DNA of 64,000 nt from Podocnemis expansa (taxonomy: Eukaryota > Chordata > Testudines > Podocnemididae). The stretch lies in the NCBI GenBank assembly GCA_007922195.1, contig ML682003.1:748719-812718 (forward strand). Direction: 5' to 3'. Position 1 is the stretch's first letter, and each line of letters begins with the position of its first letter. Positions 21,216 through 31,939 of this stretch are shown here, piece after piece. Made by a program: the position numbers and the translations under genes. The notes beneath the pieces are model-generated. The model was not told the origin of the DNA. It was given only the letters and a program-made list of their open reading frames with translations, and did not search any database.

Positions 21216-22735
21216 GGTAACAATCCTTGTGGATGGAGGAAAGAGTAGAGGTAGTATCTCTTGACTTTAACAAAGCTTTTGATACCTTCTTGCATGTCAT
21301 TCTCATAAACAAACTAGGAGAATACAACCTACATGTAGCTGCTATAAGGTGGGTGCATAAATGGATAGAAAACCATTCAGAGAGAGTTGTTATCAGTAGT
21401 TTACAGTCAAGCTGGAAAAGCATATTAATTGGAGTCCTGCTAGGATCATTTCTGGGTCTGGTTCTGTTCAATATCCTCATCAATGATATAGAATATGAGA
21501 CAGAGAGTACCCTTATAAAGTTTTTGGGTGATACCAAGCTGGAAGGGGTTGCAAGTGCTTTAGAGGATAGGTTTAAAATTTAAAATGATTTGGACAAACT
21601 GGAGAAATAGGCATCTGTTTTATTTAAAACGAATCCAAAGTACTCTACTGAGGAAGGAACAATCAATTGCACAAATACAAAAGAGGAAATGACTGTCTAG
21701 GAATGAGTATTGCAGAAAGAAATGGGGGGGGGGTCATAACAGCTAAATGTGAGCCAAGTGAATAACTCCCTTACGAGGCCTCATGCCTCAGTGTCTCACT
21801 TTCTACTACAGGGTGAACATAAGGATTAACTTTCTAACTGTCAGGGTAGTGAAGCACTGGAATAAATTACCTAGAGAGGTTGTGTAATTATTGGAGATTT
21901 TAATAGCAGGTTAGATACACACCTGTCAGCGATGGTCTATGTAGTCCTAGTTCTGCCAAGTGCAGGAGACTGGACTAGATGACCTCTTGAGAGCCCTTCC
22001 AGTCCTATGATTTTATGGGCAGTGCAGAATGTAAGGAACCATTATGAAAGGTCTGATTAATAAGACAGTAAATATCATAATGCCACTATATAAATCTATT
22101 GTGTGCTCACATCTTGAATACTATATGGGTTCTGGGTGCTCCAGCTGGGGGCGGGGGGAGAATGGCAAAACATACAGAGGAGGGCAACTGCAATGATTAT
22201 AGACATTGAATAGATCCCATGTGAGGAGCCATTAAAGAGGATGGGACTACTCATCTTAGAAAAGAGACGACTAAGGGAGATGTGGTAGAGCTCTATACAT
22301 TCATGAATGGTGTGGAGAAAGTAAGTAAGGAATTGTTATTTACCTCTTCCCCTAACACAAGAACTAGGGTCACAATGAAATTAATAGGCAGCAGGTATAA
22401 AGCAAACTAAAGTAAGTAGTCCTTCATTCAACACACAATCAATCTGTGCAACTCATTGCTGAGGATGCTGTGAAGATCAAAACCATGAGTGGATCGAAAA
22501 AAATTCCTAGGTCCATCAATGGGTATTAGCTAAGATAGTCAGGGACACAATGTTCCCATGTTTTGGGCGTCCCTATGATTCTCACAACCAGATGCTGGAA
22601 CCGGATAAAAGGGGATGGATCACTTGATGACTGCCTTGTTTTTTTCATTTTCTTTGAAGCATTTGGCATAGACTACTGTCAGAAGACAGGATATTGGGTT
22701 AGAAGGACCATTACTCTGACTGAATGCTGACTCTC
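21216..22735 (+). mobile_element. CR1 LINE complex with a younger CR1 inserted
   Basis: The first part carries reverse transcriptase sequence: VVSLDFNKAFDTFLHVILINKL (21251-21316 region) and GSFLGLVLFNILINDIE, the CR1 motif A and the GSPLGPLLFNIFINDL-like block; the YADD-like motif reads LGDTK. CR1 sequence is readable to about 21760. A separate CR1 3' end occupies 21765-22014. From 22015 to 22735 a further CR1 C-terminal part and tail follows, including ACACAAGAACTAGGGTCAC, GGGGATGGATCACTTGATGA and GAAGACAGGATATTGGG. I read the outer parts as one older copy split by the inner one, although they might belong to two subfamilies. Confidence 0.8.
21765..22014 (+). mobile_element. Inner CR1 3'-end fragment nested in CR1
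   Basis: The stretch AGGGTGAACATAAGGATTAA through AGAGGTTGTGTAATTATTGG and a complete CR1 tail (GGACTAGATGACCTCTTGAG, CCTTCCAGTCCTATGATTTT) ends at about 22014, after which CR1 sequence belonging before such a tail resumes. It is therefore a later insertion. Confidence 0.7.
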
Positions 22736-24839
22736 TGATGTTTGTAAAGGCAGTTTAAGAAGGAGGTGGGGATGCGGGACTGGCCTTAATGGGAATAAAT
22801 TGCATTGTTTGGAAGCTGGTGGAGCAGACCAGAATGAATCAGGGAGCTTGAAAGGCACTGAAGCACCACTCTATAAGGGACGGGATGAATGATGGGGGAT
22901 ATTTACCACTTATGCTTCCGAGACAACTAATCAAGAGGGTACAAGTTGCTTTATGCTGACAGAAGTCAGTGTTGATAAGTTGAGTCCCTTAGAAAACATA
23001 TACATACTAGTTTGGGAGTTGCTCCCTCTTGGCCCCTATCATTTGGAATTAAGACCATCCTCCACTACTGGGCAGAGCAACTGGATGTAGGCTGTGAAAA
23101 AGAAGATCTCTGTGGCTCCCGGACCTTGCAGAAAATGTCTTAATATTGGACTGACCCAAATAAAAGCAGCATAGACCACACGGAGTTACAAGAATCCCTG
23201 TGCAATAAAGAGGTTGAAAAGCATCCTGTAGAGAGAAGAGAAGAGAGGAAGTGCATAGATGGAGATAAAAAGGAGGTATCTGACACAACTGACAAAGTGA
23301 AAATTAGTTAAGGGCAAGATGTTCATAGCCTTGAGCTGAAAAGCTCTTTGACAAGAGAGAGGCACTAGAAGACACACACAGCAAAGGGGGTGGAGAAAAG
23401 CCTTGAATGTAGCTGATAGTTCTGTTGACACGTAGCTATTAAACACGAACAACAACAAACCCCGCAGGAACTCTTTGTAGCTGTTACCATTATTAGTGTC
23501 AAGGCTGTTCCAGTCCACACAATGCATGTGGCTATTCTCTTCTGAATTTATGATTTCTTTCTCGGCAAAGATGGACAGCAAAAAACAAAACAGAGAAACA
23601 AGCAATCAAGCTACATTTTTCTTTCGGTTGAGGTTCTGAGCAGATGTCCTCGGTAATGAAAATGTTTCAGGCACAACACTATTACCAGCACTACAGGCTT
23701 TCCTCTTGCCAGCCCATCCTTGGCTTAGAGGGATTACCTGGTTGATTCTTCCACACTTGCCCTGTTCTTAATATGGAATAAATAAACTGAAATATAAGGA
23801 GAGAAGCAGGACTGTTTTCTCCGTGGAGGACGGGGAGGTAGTTCTGCTTCCACAGCCATTCAGTTCTCGCCCTCTCTAATGAGGTCAACAAGGCACTAAT
23901 ATACCCAAGTGTGGCTGTGAAAGGCAATTTCCAGGGCTAAGAATGAAAATGGAATGGCTAACACAGTCCATGCAACTCCACAGCAAAACTGCCTGAGGAC
24001 AGTGACAAACTGTAGGGCAAACGGAAGACTTTGTGACGGTATAACAAGAGTGGGCAATGGAGGCCCCCAAACAACATAAGGATACTTTGTAGAGTTACGT
24101 AGTAAACAAGTAGGTAGTAAACAAGTAGTTGTCTAGGGTGTAGATTAGGGAATTCTGGTGGGGAGAATCAACATCCCAGCAGACAGTCTACGTGACTAGG
24201 GAGGGCCTGCTCACCCCTTCCCTATGAAACAAAGGACTTTATGGGTTATAATTACAACCCATTCCCTGACTTCAATGGACTTTGCCATAGGATTTTGAAG
24301 GGTGCCTCGGAGCACATCACTCCCCTTCTGAAGCCCACGGTCGTGAAGCGGGGTCCCCAACTGCTGACTGGGTTGTAATCCTGTCTATATTGCTTTGTGT
24401 TTAACTCTGGGTATATCGCTTTTGTCTGGATATTTAGTTAAGTAATCTGTTAGTTAGTAAAACACTTTATTTCCTGTTATGTGCATCTTGGTGGTTGTTG
24501 CTACTGGAATCCTGGACCTGAAACCCACTTGCTAGTGAGGAACAGAAACTTCAGTCTCTATCAACTTGGGGTGGATGTGAACCGATGATGCTTGGAAACA
24601 GGTGGAAGTATCAGTGAGATAAGAGAGGAAGCGTTGAGCAATATGATGCCTGGAAAACCCAAGTGCATCCACCACCAGAACCCGCAAGTGAGAAGTGAGG
24701 ATAACTTAAGCATTTCTCAGTCATGGGCAACATTCAGAACATGGAGCCATCTCCCTCTCCTGTTTAAATGTAGTATGCGCTTTACAGAACATTACCACAT
24801 CATTTCTCAGTTCATTCTATTCTGAAACAGCAAGAGTAA
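22736..24839. other. No gene; unclassified sequence
   Basis: A 139-codon minus-strand frame at 23186-23605 is rich in leucine, phenylalanine and cysteine but shows no domain and lies in AT-rich DNA; I treat it as chance. A 17-base tandem duplication (AGTAAACAAGTAG unit) is at about 24100-24131. The part 24200-24560 contains phrases reminiscent of an LTR element, but I could not define ends. Confidence 0.4.
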
Positions 24840-25560
24840 TCCATCATTTGCTTATCGCAGGAGCAAAACAGATTTTTTGTGGAGAAGGAGAAAACCCACT
24901 ACAATAAAGGAATTTTGCCAATTTGAGTGTTCCACTTGACAACTATTTGCATAATAAGGTTTTGCCAAGATAAGAAGATTGGTAATTTTCAGCGGCGTGG
25001 AAGAGATTGAAGTTTTAAGCTCCCTGCCCACTATCTGCACACTCACAGCTTTCCTCTCTTGATCTATGGTTCTTTTTTAAGTCCTCCGTCTGTCTCCATT
25101 GTGTAATGAATTCTGTCACTCTCAATTGTGCTCTTGAGCAGTGGAAGGGAGTTTGCATTTTGATTATAAAATGGTACCATCAGCTTTTATCATAATGGCA
25201 AGCCCATCTCTATGCGAATTTCTAAGGTACTTATAAGCTTAGAGTCCTCCTCAGAAACTGCCCGGAGATCACACTGTCACCATTTGACAGATCCCTGAAT
25301 GAGTGCGGGTTAGCATCGGAGTCAGGTTGCTTTGGAAAAAGCGAGAGGTTTGGAAACATGGAAGCTGCAGCAAATCCATTTTCAGATGCAAACAGCTTAC
25401 GAGATGATGGGAGGAATTTAGCTGCACAAATGCCTTCATGTAAAAGTTGTTACACATGCAACTTGAATCAGTGCACTGAATGATTATCTGAAGGAAAAGG
25501 CAGGCAGAAAGGTCTCAGGCTGTCAGCTTAACTTAATTTCTCCCCTCCCACTCTCTTGAG
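24840..25560. promoter_or_regulatory. Candidate conserved non-coding block
   Basis: About 700 bases without repeats, low in stop-free frames and rich in short factor-like motifs (TTTGCATAATAAGG near 24947, TTTGCATTTTGATTATAAAA near 25153, TTTATCATAATGGC near 25187, GATTATCTGAAGG near 25482). It sits between repeat-rich neighbours and has balanced composition. This is a weak, composition-based prediction of regulatory DNA. Confidence 0.25.
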
Positions 25561-25974
25561 CAGGTTTATCTAACTCTAAGCCCTGTCACTGGTTTTCTGC
25601 CTGGGAGTGAGAGAGAAAGGAGGAAGATAACCATGGGTCTAACAGGTCAAGTACCGAATACTAGTAGAAATATTATGGAGCAATACACCAGAAAGACTAG
25701 AGTGACAGAGGAAACATGGGCAGCTTGGGGGGGGTGATCAAATCCCATCAAGCAAGCCCCATGAATTTACACATATCCCAAGCACAGAGCAAAATTGTGC
25801 TGTACTATGAGGAAGTTTGAATTTATTTTTCAAGTCCCAAATTAAAATCTCACCACAGATCACAATCTCAGGGTGAAAATAACCTCCCTCCTCCCCTCTG
25901 AATCCCTTCCATTTTAGCATTAAAGTTAACCCTGGTCCAAGTCCGAGCTTTGTAGGCCAGGACCACTGTTACAT
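25561..25974. other. No gene; unclassified sequence
   Basis: No exon or transposon seen; a G run (GGGGGGG) lies near 25728. Confidence 0.4.
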
Positions 25975-26690
25975 ATTACTTATATCTGCTCTCTTCTCTG
26001 TACCTTCTTATTACAGTAGTTCCTAGAACTACTGTACATCAAGGCCTCTTCGTAGTAAGCACTGTACAGACCAGTGGTTCCCAACCTTTTTGACTTGAGA
26101 GCAACAGATACCATTTTTACGACCCTCAAGGGCCAAAATTATCCACCTGCAAATCACCACCCCAGCGCAGCCAGATGGAAGGAGTTCAGCAAGGCAGATG
26201 TCTCCTCATTGATCTCCCACTCCCCTGGTTGCAGCAAGAAAACCACATAAATCCTGTTGCCTCATTTGCCGTACCTGGGTCCCTAGGCAGCAGCTCTCTT
26301 CTGCAGCCAGGAAGAGAGGTGCGCTTATTTCCCATTCCCTTGGCTGCAGCAAGGAGCCTGCATCGGTCTTTCAGCTCTGCAGAAACACGCTCCACTTGGC
26401 TCCTTAGGCAGTGATTGCATTCTGCAGCCAGCAGAAGGGATGCCACAAGCTATGTGGAAAGCCCCCAGGGAAACCACTAGTACTACCTGCATGACACAAT
26501 CCCTGTTCTGAAGGGCTCATAATCTGTGCTGGCAAGACTGAGAACAAATTGGAAGCGATGAAGAAGCGCAAAGACTTGTCCAAGGTCACCCAGCAGGGAG
26601 TGGCAGTGCTGGAACCAGAGCCGGTCCTTCCAGTCCAGTCCCGCAGTTGGAACAGCACTGGACCTCCTCCCATGTTCAATTCTGCCCTCT
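25975..26690 (-). repeat. MIR/CORE-SINE copy split by a hAT element
   Basis: Reverse-orientation MIR-like sequence lies on both sides of the hAT at 26072-26479. On the left GTAGTAAGCACTGTACAGAC matches the family's 3' part; on the right CAATCCCTGTTCTGAAGGGC, CTTGTCCAAGGTCACCCAGC and AGGGAGTGGCAGTGCTGGAA continue it. The two parts join in register when the hAT is ignored. Confidence 0.75.
26072..26479. mobile_element. Non-autonomous hAT transposon, 408 bp
   Basis: The left end is CAGTGGTTCCCAACCTTTTT and the right end is CCCAGGGAAACCACTA, an inverted pair of hAT type. Flanks GTACAGAC (26064-26071) and GTACTACC (26480-26487) agree at five of eight bases. The body contains repeated phrases such as TTGGCTGCAGCAAG and CTCCCCTGGTTGCAGCAAG; open frames across it show no transposase motifs. 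It entered a pre-existing MIR copy. Confidence 0.8.
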
Positions 26691-26791
26691 AGTCCTTAAA
26701 ACTCCCACAGTCCTCTCTTCTTTGAAATCCACTCACAAAACACATTTTATAAATGACAGCTTATTCTAGATATTTAGTAAGGGAGAGATTT

Positions 26792-26809
26792 AGAGAGAGA
26801 GAGAGAGAG
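26792..26809. repeat. (GA)n microsatellite
   Basis: A pure AG/GA dinucleotide run of about 18 bases. Confidence 0.9.
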
Positions 26810-26849
26810 TCACAAAAACTAAAGCCTTCATTATCACTAGGATAATAAC

Positions 26850-27085
26850 AGCAATCCTCAGCGTTTCCACAGCACTTTACATATTCAAGCACTTTGCAAT
26901 AATTAACTAATTAGTCCTCATGACACTCATCTAAATAATGTTATCCTCTTAATACAGAAAGAAAAGCTGGATGAGAGAATGGAAATGACTTGTCTAAGGC
27001 CACACATCACATTGGGTAGACCCAGGACTTGAATCCAGGTCCATCTGCATCCCGCTAGTTGGCCCAGTCTCCAGACCCAGTGACT
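26850..27085 (-). repeat. MIR fragment
   Basis: Blocks AGCACTTTGCAATAATTAAC, TTAGTCCTCATGACACTC, ATGACTTGTCTAAGGCCACA and GGACTTGAATCCAGGTCCAT occur in the MIR reverse-orientation order. Confidence 0.8.
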
Positions 27086-27678
27086 CCAAAAATCCTCCTT
27101 TTACCAGGAGTTGTTGTGATGTCTGATTTAATTTAAGAGCCATTTTGTTGATTCAAAATAAACCCTAGTTGTGGAAAAATGGCTGAAGACGTGGCACAAG
27201 TGTAACCTAGATGCTCAGAAATCAGAAGGCAAATAAAAATAACTTAAAATGTATTAATAAACATGTCTTGATTTTGGAAGGCCCGACTCTTGATTCTTGA
27301 GTGCTTGGTGTTGACAATATTGCAGGCCTTAAGCAGCAATAGAAAGGTAATTTGCATTGAACTATCACTTAATGAGAAGCGCTTAAGAAAGCATGTTTCT
27401 GTTAAACTGTGAAAAGAAACAGTACACGAAAGGTTGAAATTAAAAAATTCTGCATTCAAATCCCTCCTGCAAGAGCCAAGGAATCATGAAACTCAAGTCT
27501 ACTTTTTGTTTCTTTGGCCATTACAATTACCACAGATTATAAAACATTGTTGTATTAGCATATAAAGGTCTCATTAACGGGTGAGGTTCCGTTGTACGCC
27601 ACACTGTAGAAACACACAGGGAGACATGGTCTTTGTCACAAAGAAATTACAGTCATATGTACATATAAGTCCAACAAG
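27086..27678. promoter_or_regulatory. Candidate conserved non-coding block
   Basis: A repeat-free stretch with several clustered motif-like words: AACTTAAAATGTATTAATAA near 27241, GGTAATTTGCATTGAAC near 27346 (octamer-like ATTTGCAT), CACTTAATGAGAAGCGCTTA near 27366 and ATTACAATTACCACAG near 27520. Coding potential is absent. It is proposed as possibly regulatory only because it resembles vertebrate enhancer sequence in composition. Confidence 0.25.
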
Positions 27679-27688
27679 TGAGTATGAC

Positions 27689-27895
27689 AAGTTCCAAAGG
27701 AGTAGCCATGTCAGTCTAGTTCAGCAAAACAAACCAGGAGCACTGTGGCACTTAAAGACTTATTTATCACATGAGATTTTGTGGGAGAAAATCCCACTTC
27801 ATCAGACACAGCATCTGACAAAATGCAGTTTTCTTTCAGAAAAGCTCACTCAATAAATAAATTTGATAGTTTTTTAAGTGCCACCAGACCCTGCA
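27689..27895. mobile_element. Fold-back PLE miniature with 10-bp target duplication
   Basis: The left end carries TTCCAAAGGAGTAGCCATGT, TCAGTCTAGTTCAGCAAAAC and a reverse-complement PLE tail. A second arm from about 27811 reads GCATCTGACAAAATG and then forward tail sequence to AAGTGCCACCAGACC. Flanks TGAGTATGAC (27679-27688) and TGAGCATGAC (27896-27905) differ at one base, marking a target duplication. The inner hammerhead motif of the left arm has AAAA in place of GAAA. No coding sequence is present. Confidence 0.8.
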
Positions 27896-27905
27896 TGAGC
27901 ATGAC

Positions 27906-28399
27906 TGATACTGGGTGATGAGGAAGAGGAGCAAGGAGGACTGGAATACGGAGATTATGAAAATAACATTACCCTTGGGTGACAAGCTTATTATGCCCAT
28001 AAGTTGATGCCTCCAATTCATTTGAGAGTTCACCCATATGGATTTAAAAAAAAAACCAAAAAACAAAGAACACTATAAAAGGTCAGTTCCTCAATTGGTG
28101 TAAATGGTGCCTGCTCATTAGCTACAAAAGAACTGCATCCATTTACACTAGTGAAGGATGTGGCCAGAATCAGTGGTGTCTGATTGCCATGCAGCTCAGT
28201 CATCATGGACTGGCTGACATGAACAGGCATGAGAGGGGAGTGGACTGATGGGGTCATTCAGGGACAACCTTCTGTGAGAAGCATCCACTGGCCAGATGAT
28301 TGCATCAGCACCCGGGATTTTGTGTAATAGAGGCAGTGTGAAGGGAACAGAAAATTTGCACAGGACCAACCTGCGGCATACAGAGTTTTAGAAAATGCA
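27906..28399. other. No gene; unclassified sequence
   Basis: No recognised element. The downstream limit of the DIRS-like remnant is uncertain, so part of this stretch may belong to that element. Confidence 0.35.
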
Positions 28400-28499
28400 G
28401 TGATTATGTGTGTGGTTACTACACCTTTGTGGCAGGATTCAAAAGAGTGTTTGCTGGTGGCTGGTCTAGCTGGAACGAAGCCCAGCCTATGAAGGGGTT

Positions 28500-29056
28500 C
28501 ATCAAATCAGAGCAGCAACCCCCACAGTATATATGCTTTGCAACAGCAGGGAGGCAGCAATGCAACTTATCCCCCAGTTTGAAACCTGGCAGTCTGTGCC
28601 ATCGCGAGGTCTACTGAACACCAGTGCAGCTTTTCTGCACCACGCATGGAGTGCTGAGATGTTGCCATCAATGGCATAATGGTCTGTAAACATATGAACG
28701 GGGACCACATGGCAGCACTGCAAATGTCCAGTATCAAAATGCCATTGACGTAGCCCACGTTCTCACAGAATGAGCTGGCAGTCTCTGAGAGGGGAAAGTC
28801 AGAGTTACTTCATATGCTATCTCAATATAGGAGGCTATCCAGGTAGTGATGGGCTCCAAAGAGAATGCTTTTCCCTTCATACTGTATAACACAAACAGAC
28901 AAGGCGAAGCATGAAAAGGTTTAGTCCTGTCCAGGTAAAATGCTAGGCACTGCCTGATATCTAATGTGGGAAGACGTTGTTCCCTTGGGGATGAATACGA
29001 CTTAGGAATAAACTCAGACAAAAGTATTGCCTGGTTCAGATGAAATTGAGACATTG
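28500..29056 (-). pseudogene. DIRS-like tyrosine recombinase remnant
   Basis: On the minus strand, a 106-codon frame (28734-29054) contains TLDIRQCLAFYLDRTKPFHA, SPCLFV, KGKAFSLEPITTWIA and AHSVRTWATS. This follows the order of the catalytic domain of DIRS-type tyrosine recombinases, with HxxR present as H-S-V-R. The next frame gives LDICSAAMWSP and the third gives MFTDHYAID, which contains the expected nucleophilic tyrosine. Thus the C-terminal catalytic part is present but split by two frameshifts, so it is inactive. DIRS elements use this recombinase in place of an integrase. Reverse transcriptase and terminal repeats were not found. The family call rests on motif order, since no search was possible. 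Confidence 0.7.
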
Positions 29057-29104
29057 CTTTAGATCAAAACTGCCCACCTGAACAAAATTTCTCTTAGCTC
29101 CCTC

Positions 29105-29495
29105 ATGGCTTATAGACGCTAAGGTCAGGAGGGACCAAAATGATCATCTAGTCTGACCTCCTGTGCTATGCAGGCCATAGAACCTCACCCACCCACTCCT
29201 ATAATAAACAACTAACCCACAACTGAGTTATTAAAATCTTCAAATTGTAGTTTAAGGTACAGAGAAACCACCGACAAGTGAGCTGTGCCTCATGCTACAG
29301 GGGAAGGCAAAAAACCTCCAGAGCCGTTGCCAATCTGCCCCAAGAGGAAGGAGGAATTCTTTCCTGACGCCAGATAGGGTGATGAGTTAAACCCCGAGCA
29401 TGCGGGCAAGGCTCACTAGCCAGACACCCAAATGGATCTCTGAACACCACTCTTTGATGTGACCCTTGTCCAAACAGAACAAGCATCTTTTGTGT
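29105..29495 (-). mobile_element. CR1-related repeat, 3' tail and preceding region
   Basis: GCTAAGGTCAGGAGGGACCA, TGATCATCTAGTCTGACCTC and CCATAGAACCTCACCCACCC are the reverse-oriented CR1 tail. Further right, CTTTCCTGACGCCAGATAGG and CGAGCATGCGGGCAAGGCTC match the copy at 31940-32640, so both belong to the same subfamily. No coding capacity remains. Confidence 0.75.
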
Positions 29496-31939
29496 GAATC
29501 AGCCACCTCACTCTCGAGGGCATTAGCAGGACCCTAACTAGACTCAGTAACTAATACGCATGCTAAGAATGGTACTAACCAACTAACTTACTAGATGCAA
29601 AGAAAAAAGTCAGAGTAAGTAAAAAGGGCCTGTGAGGTGAAAACTGCACAGAGCTCTGACTCCAACCACAGGTGGTGAGAGGGCTTGGACAGCCCTACCT
29701 CAGACTGCCAGGGAAGGAGATACACCCATGAGGCATGGGTAATGCTAGCCAAAGTTTTTGGGCTCCAGTGCACTGGACAGACACATACTGACATGGAACA
29801 AGTGTTGCATTTACGCAAAGAAGAACATTAAGTTTCCTACCTAAAAATAACTGCTTTTGCTTCCCCTGGGTGAGAATGAACCTTCCAGACACTTTATCTT
29901 TTTTCCCCCTAGAGACATATTCCCCGTGAGAGACTAGGGGGCTAACCAGGCAGCCAGCTGTCATTGGGGCATGTGGCTATTCTGCCTGAATTTAAACGGC
30001 TTTCCTCGTTCTGTGTGGCACTGAGCAGCCCCAGCATTCGCCCAGATCCCTGGAAATCTCCAAGCTTTCCCCCTATTTCTAAGCATGACTCGTCTGCTCT
30101 GGGCCAATGAAAGGGGAAATCAGTTTCTTTGTAAGCAATCACGACCTTTCCTGTCTACCTCCAAAGCCTGGTCCTCCTCTTCACCCCCCACCCCTTCTCC
30201 TCAGTCTTACTGAAATGGTGATGTGGACTCAGGCAGATTGTAGGGGCCCTGAGTGACTCTGCCCCCCAGTCTGACCTGGGGGTACAAATTGTGAACAGCA
30301 AACATCTCTGTCCACCTTTGTGTTTCTTCTCTCCCCCCATTGTCTACAGGCCCTGATTGTGTCATCAGCTGCTATTTACCTCCTGTGGCAGATAGACAAG
30401 TCTGCAACAGTCACATTTACAGCAAAAACCGACATACGGAAATGAACAAGTTAAACCAGGATTAGGGATGGTTAAGAATTTTTTTTTTGTCAACCTTTCT
30501 TTTTTAAACCAAAAGTATTTGCAGGAAAGGTCAGTTTTGGGGAAGAAATGTCCCATTTCAAAATAATAATAATGGAGAAAAGTTTTGAGCTTATATGTTT
30601 GAAATATGACTATGTACAGTACTGCTATTGCGTCTGTTAGACAACGGCAGCAAATCCTATACAAGAATATCATGTAAGTTGTCAATGGAAAAGTTCTCAT
30701 TTACTATACAAGGTTATCCTCTTTAAATATCTCTGTCACAGTTGTGTCTGGTCCTGGGTAACACCAGTTTACATCCAGCCTAGCCAGCACATTGTAAATG
30801 GATTATTCAAGTCTGATGACCCAACAAAGACACTTAGCTCTCACAATGGTCCACAGAAAAACCTCACTCTGCCCAGATATCTTTCTGCTGATGCCTCAGC
30901 CTCCAAGTGACCAGTGACCACCTCTTGTGAGTCAGCAAGCCATGTGAGGACATGTGATATGCTGACGTGAACGTTGACTCCAGTTTACACCAGTAACTTT
31001 CCGTAAGCTGGGCTGTGAGCTTTCTTTGTAACAGAACATTTCCAGGTACGTGGCAAAGGGTATAAAAAACCCAGTTGAAATGACTCTAATTTGCCTCTTT
31101 CCCATCCTGATTCTCTGGACGGTAGATAAAAGGAACACATTAAATTATGGATTAAGGGCCTTCCAATCTTTTGGAAGCTGCCAGAGAAAACTTTACAAGC
31201 TAGCAGTCTATAACATTACTGCTACAAACCTGATATAAGGACTTCAACATTATTGTATGTATATGATCTATTAATCATTTTAACACTCTCCTTTTCTTTT
31301 ATTAATAAGCCTTTAGATTTTAGCTACTAAGCTCTGAATTATATATTGACCTGGCTAAGTGGCTGATCTCTTGAAATTGGAAGGACACCACATGTGATGA
31401 AACTGGTTTTCAGTAAACATTCATCATAGATTCGAGTGTTTGGGTAGCAAGACATGGGCTGCAATGATTAAGGAGACTGCATTTTTGACTTCCTGTTAAC
31501 TAAACTAGAGAGATGGGCGTTTACTTTTGGTATGCTAAGGATAGAATAACTACCAGTCTGGACTGAGTTTTCATGATTTCTCAGCAGCTTGTCCTGAATC
31601 AGGCATTCTCAGCTGTGACCTACTAAGACAGGGTGACAAGTTCTCAAAATGCCACATTTAAAACATTTTCAAAATGAAATGGTTCTGTTCTTGTTTGTAG
31701 CAACTTTTTGTTTCAAAATTGAATTTAGACTACTACTTTTTAAAAATAAAAATTAAAAAAAAGTATTTTTTTTTCACATTTTCAGTTTGCAAAACATTTT
31801 GAGACTGACTTTTTGTCCTCCAAGGGGTTGCTAAAATGTTTGAGAATCACTAAAAAAAAAAAAAATCATTGCATGGGGAAAATGTTTCCCACCTAACTTT
31901 AGCCAGTAACTCTTGATATCAAATTCAGACTCACAGACC
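29496..31939. other. No gene; unclassified sequence
   Basis: About 2.4 kb without a clear exon or transposon. Several frames of 60-110 codons occur on both strands but carry no motif. A-rich and T-rich runs lie at 30479-30489 and 31851-31864. Confidence 0.4.

Noticed and set aside
23186..23605. 139-codon minus-strand frame, hydrophobic and cysteine-containing
   Set aside because: Its hydrophobicity follows from T-rich codons in AT-rich DNA; no signal peptide plus domain architecture or known family could be recognised.
24200..24560. Possible LTR with TGGTGGTTGTTGCT resembling a primer-binding region
   Set aside because: No paired ends or target duplication could be found, so I did not call an element.
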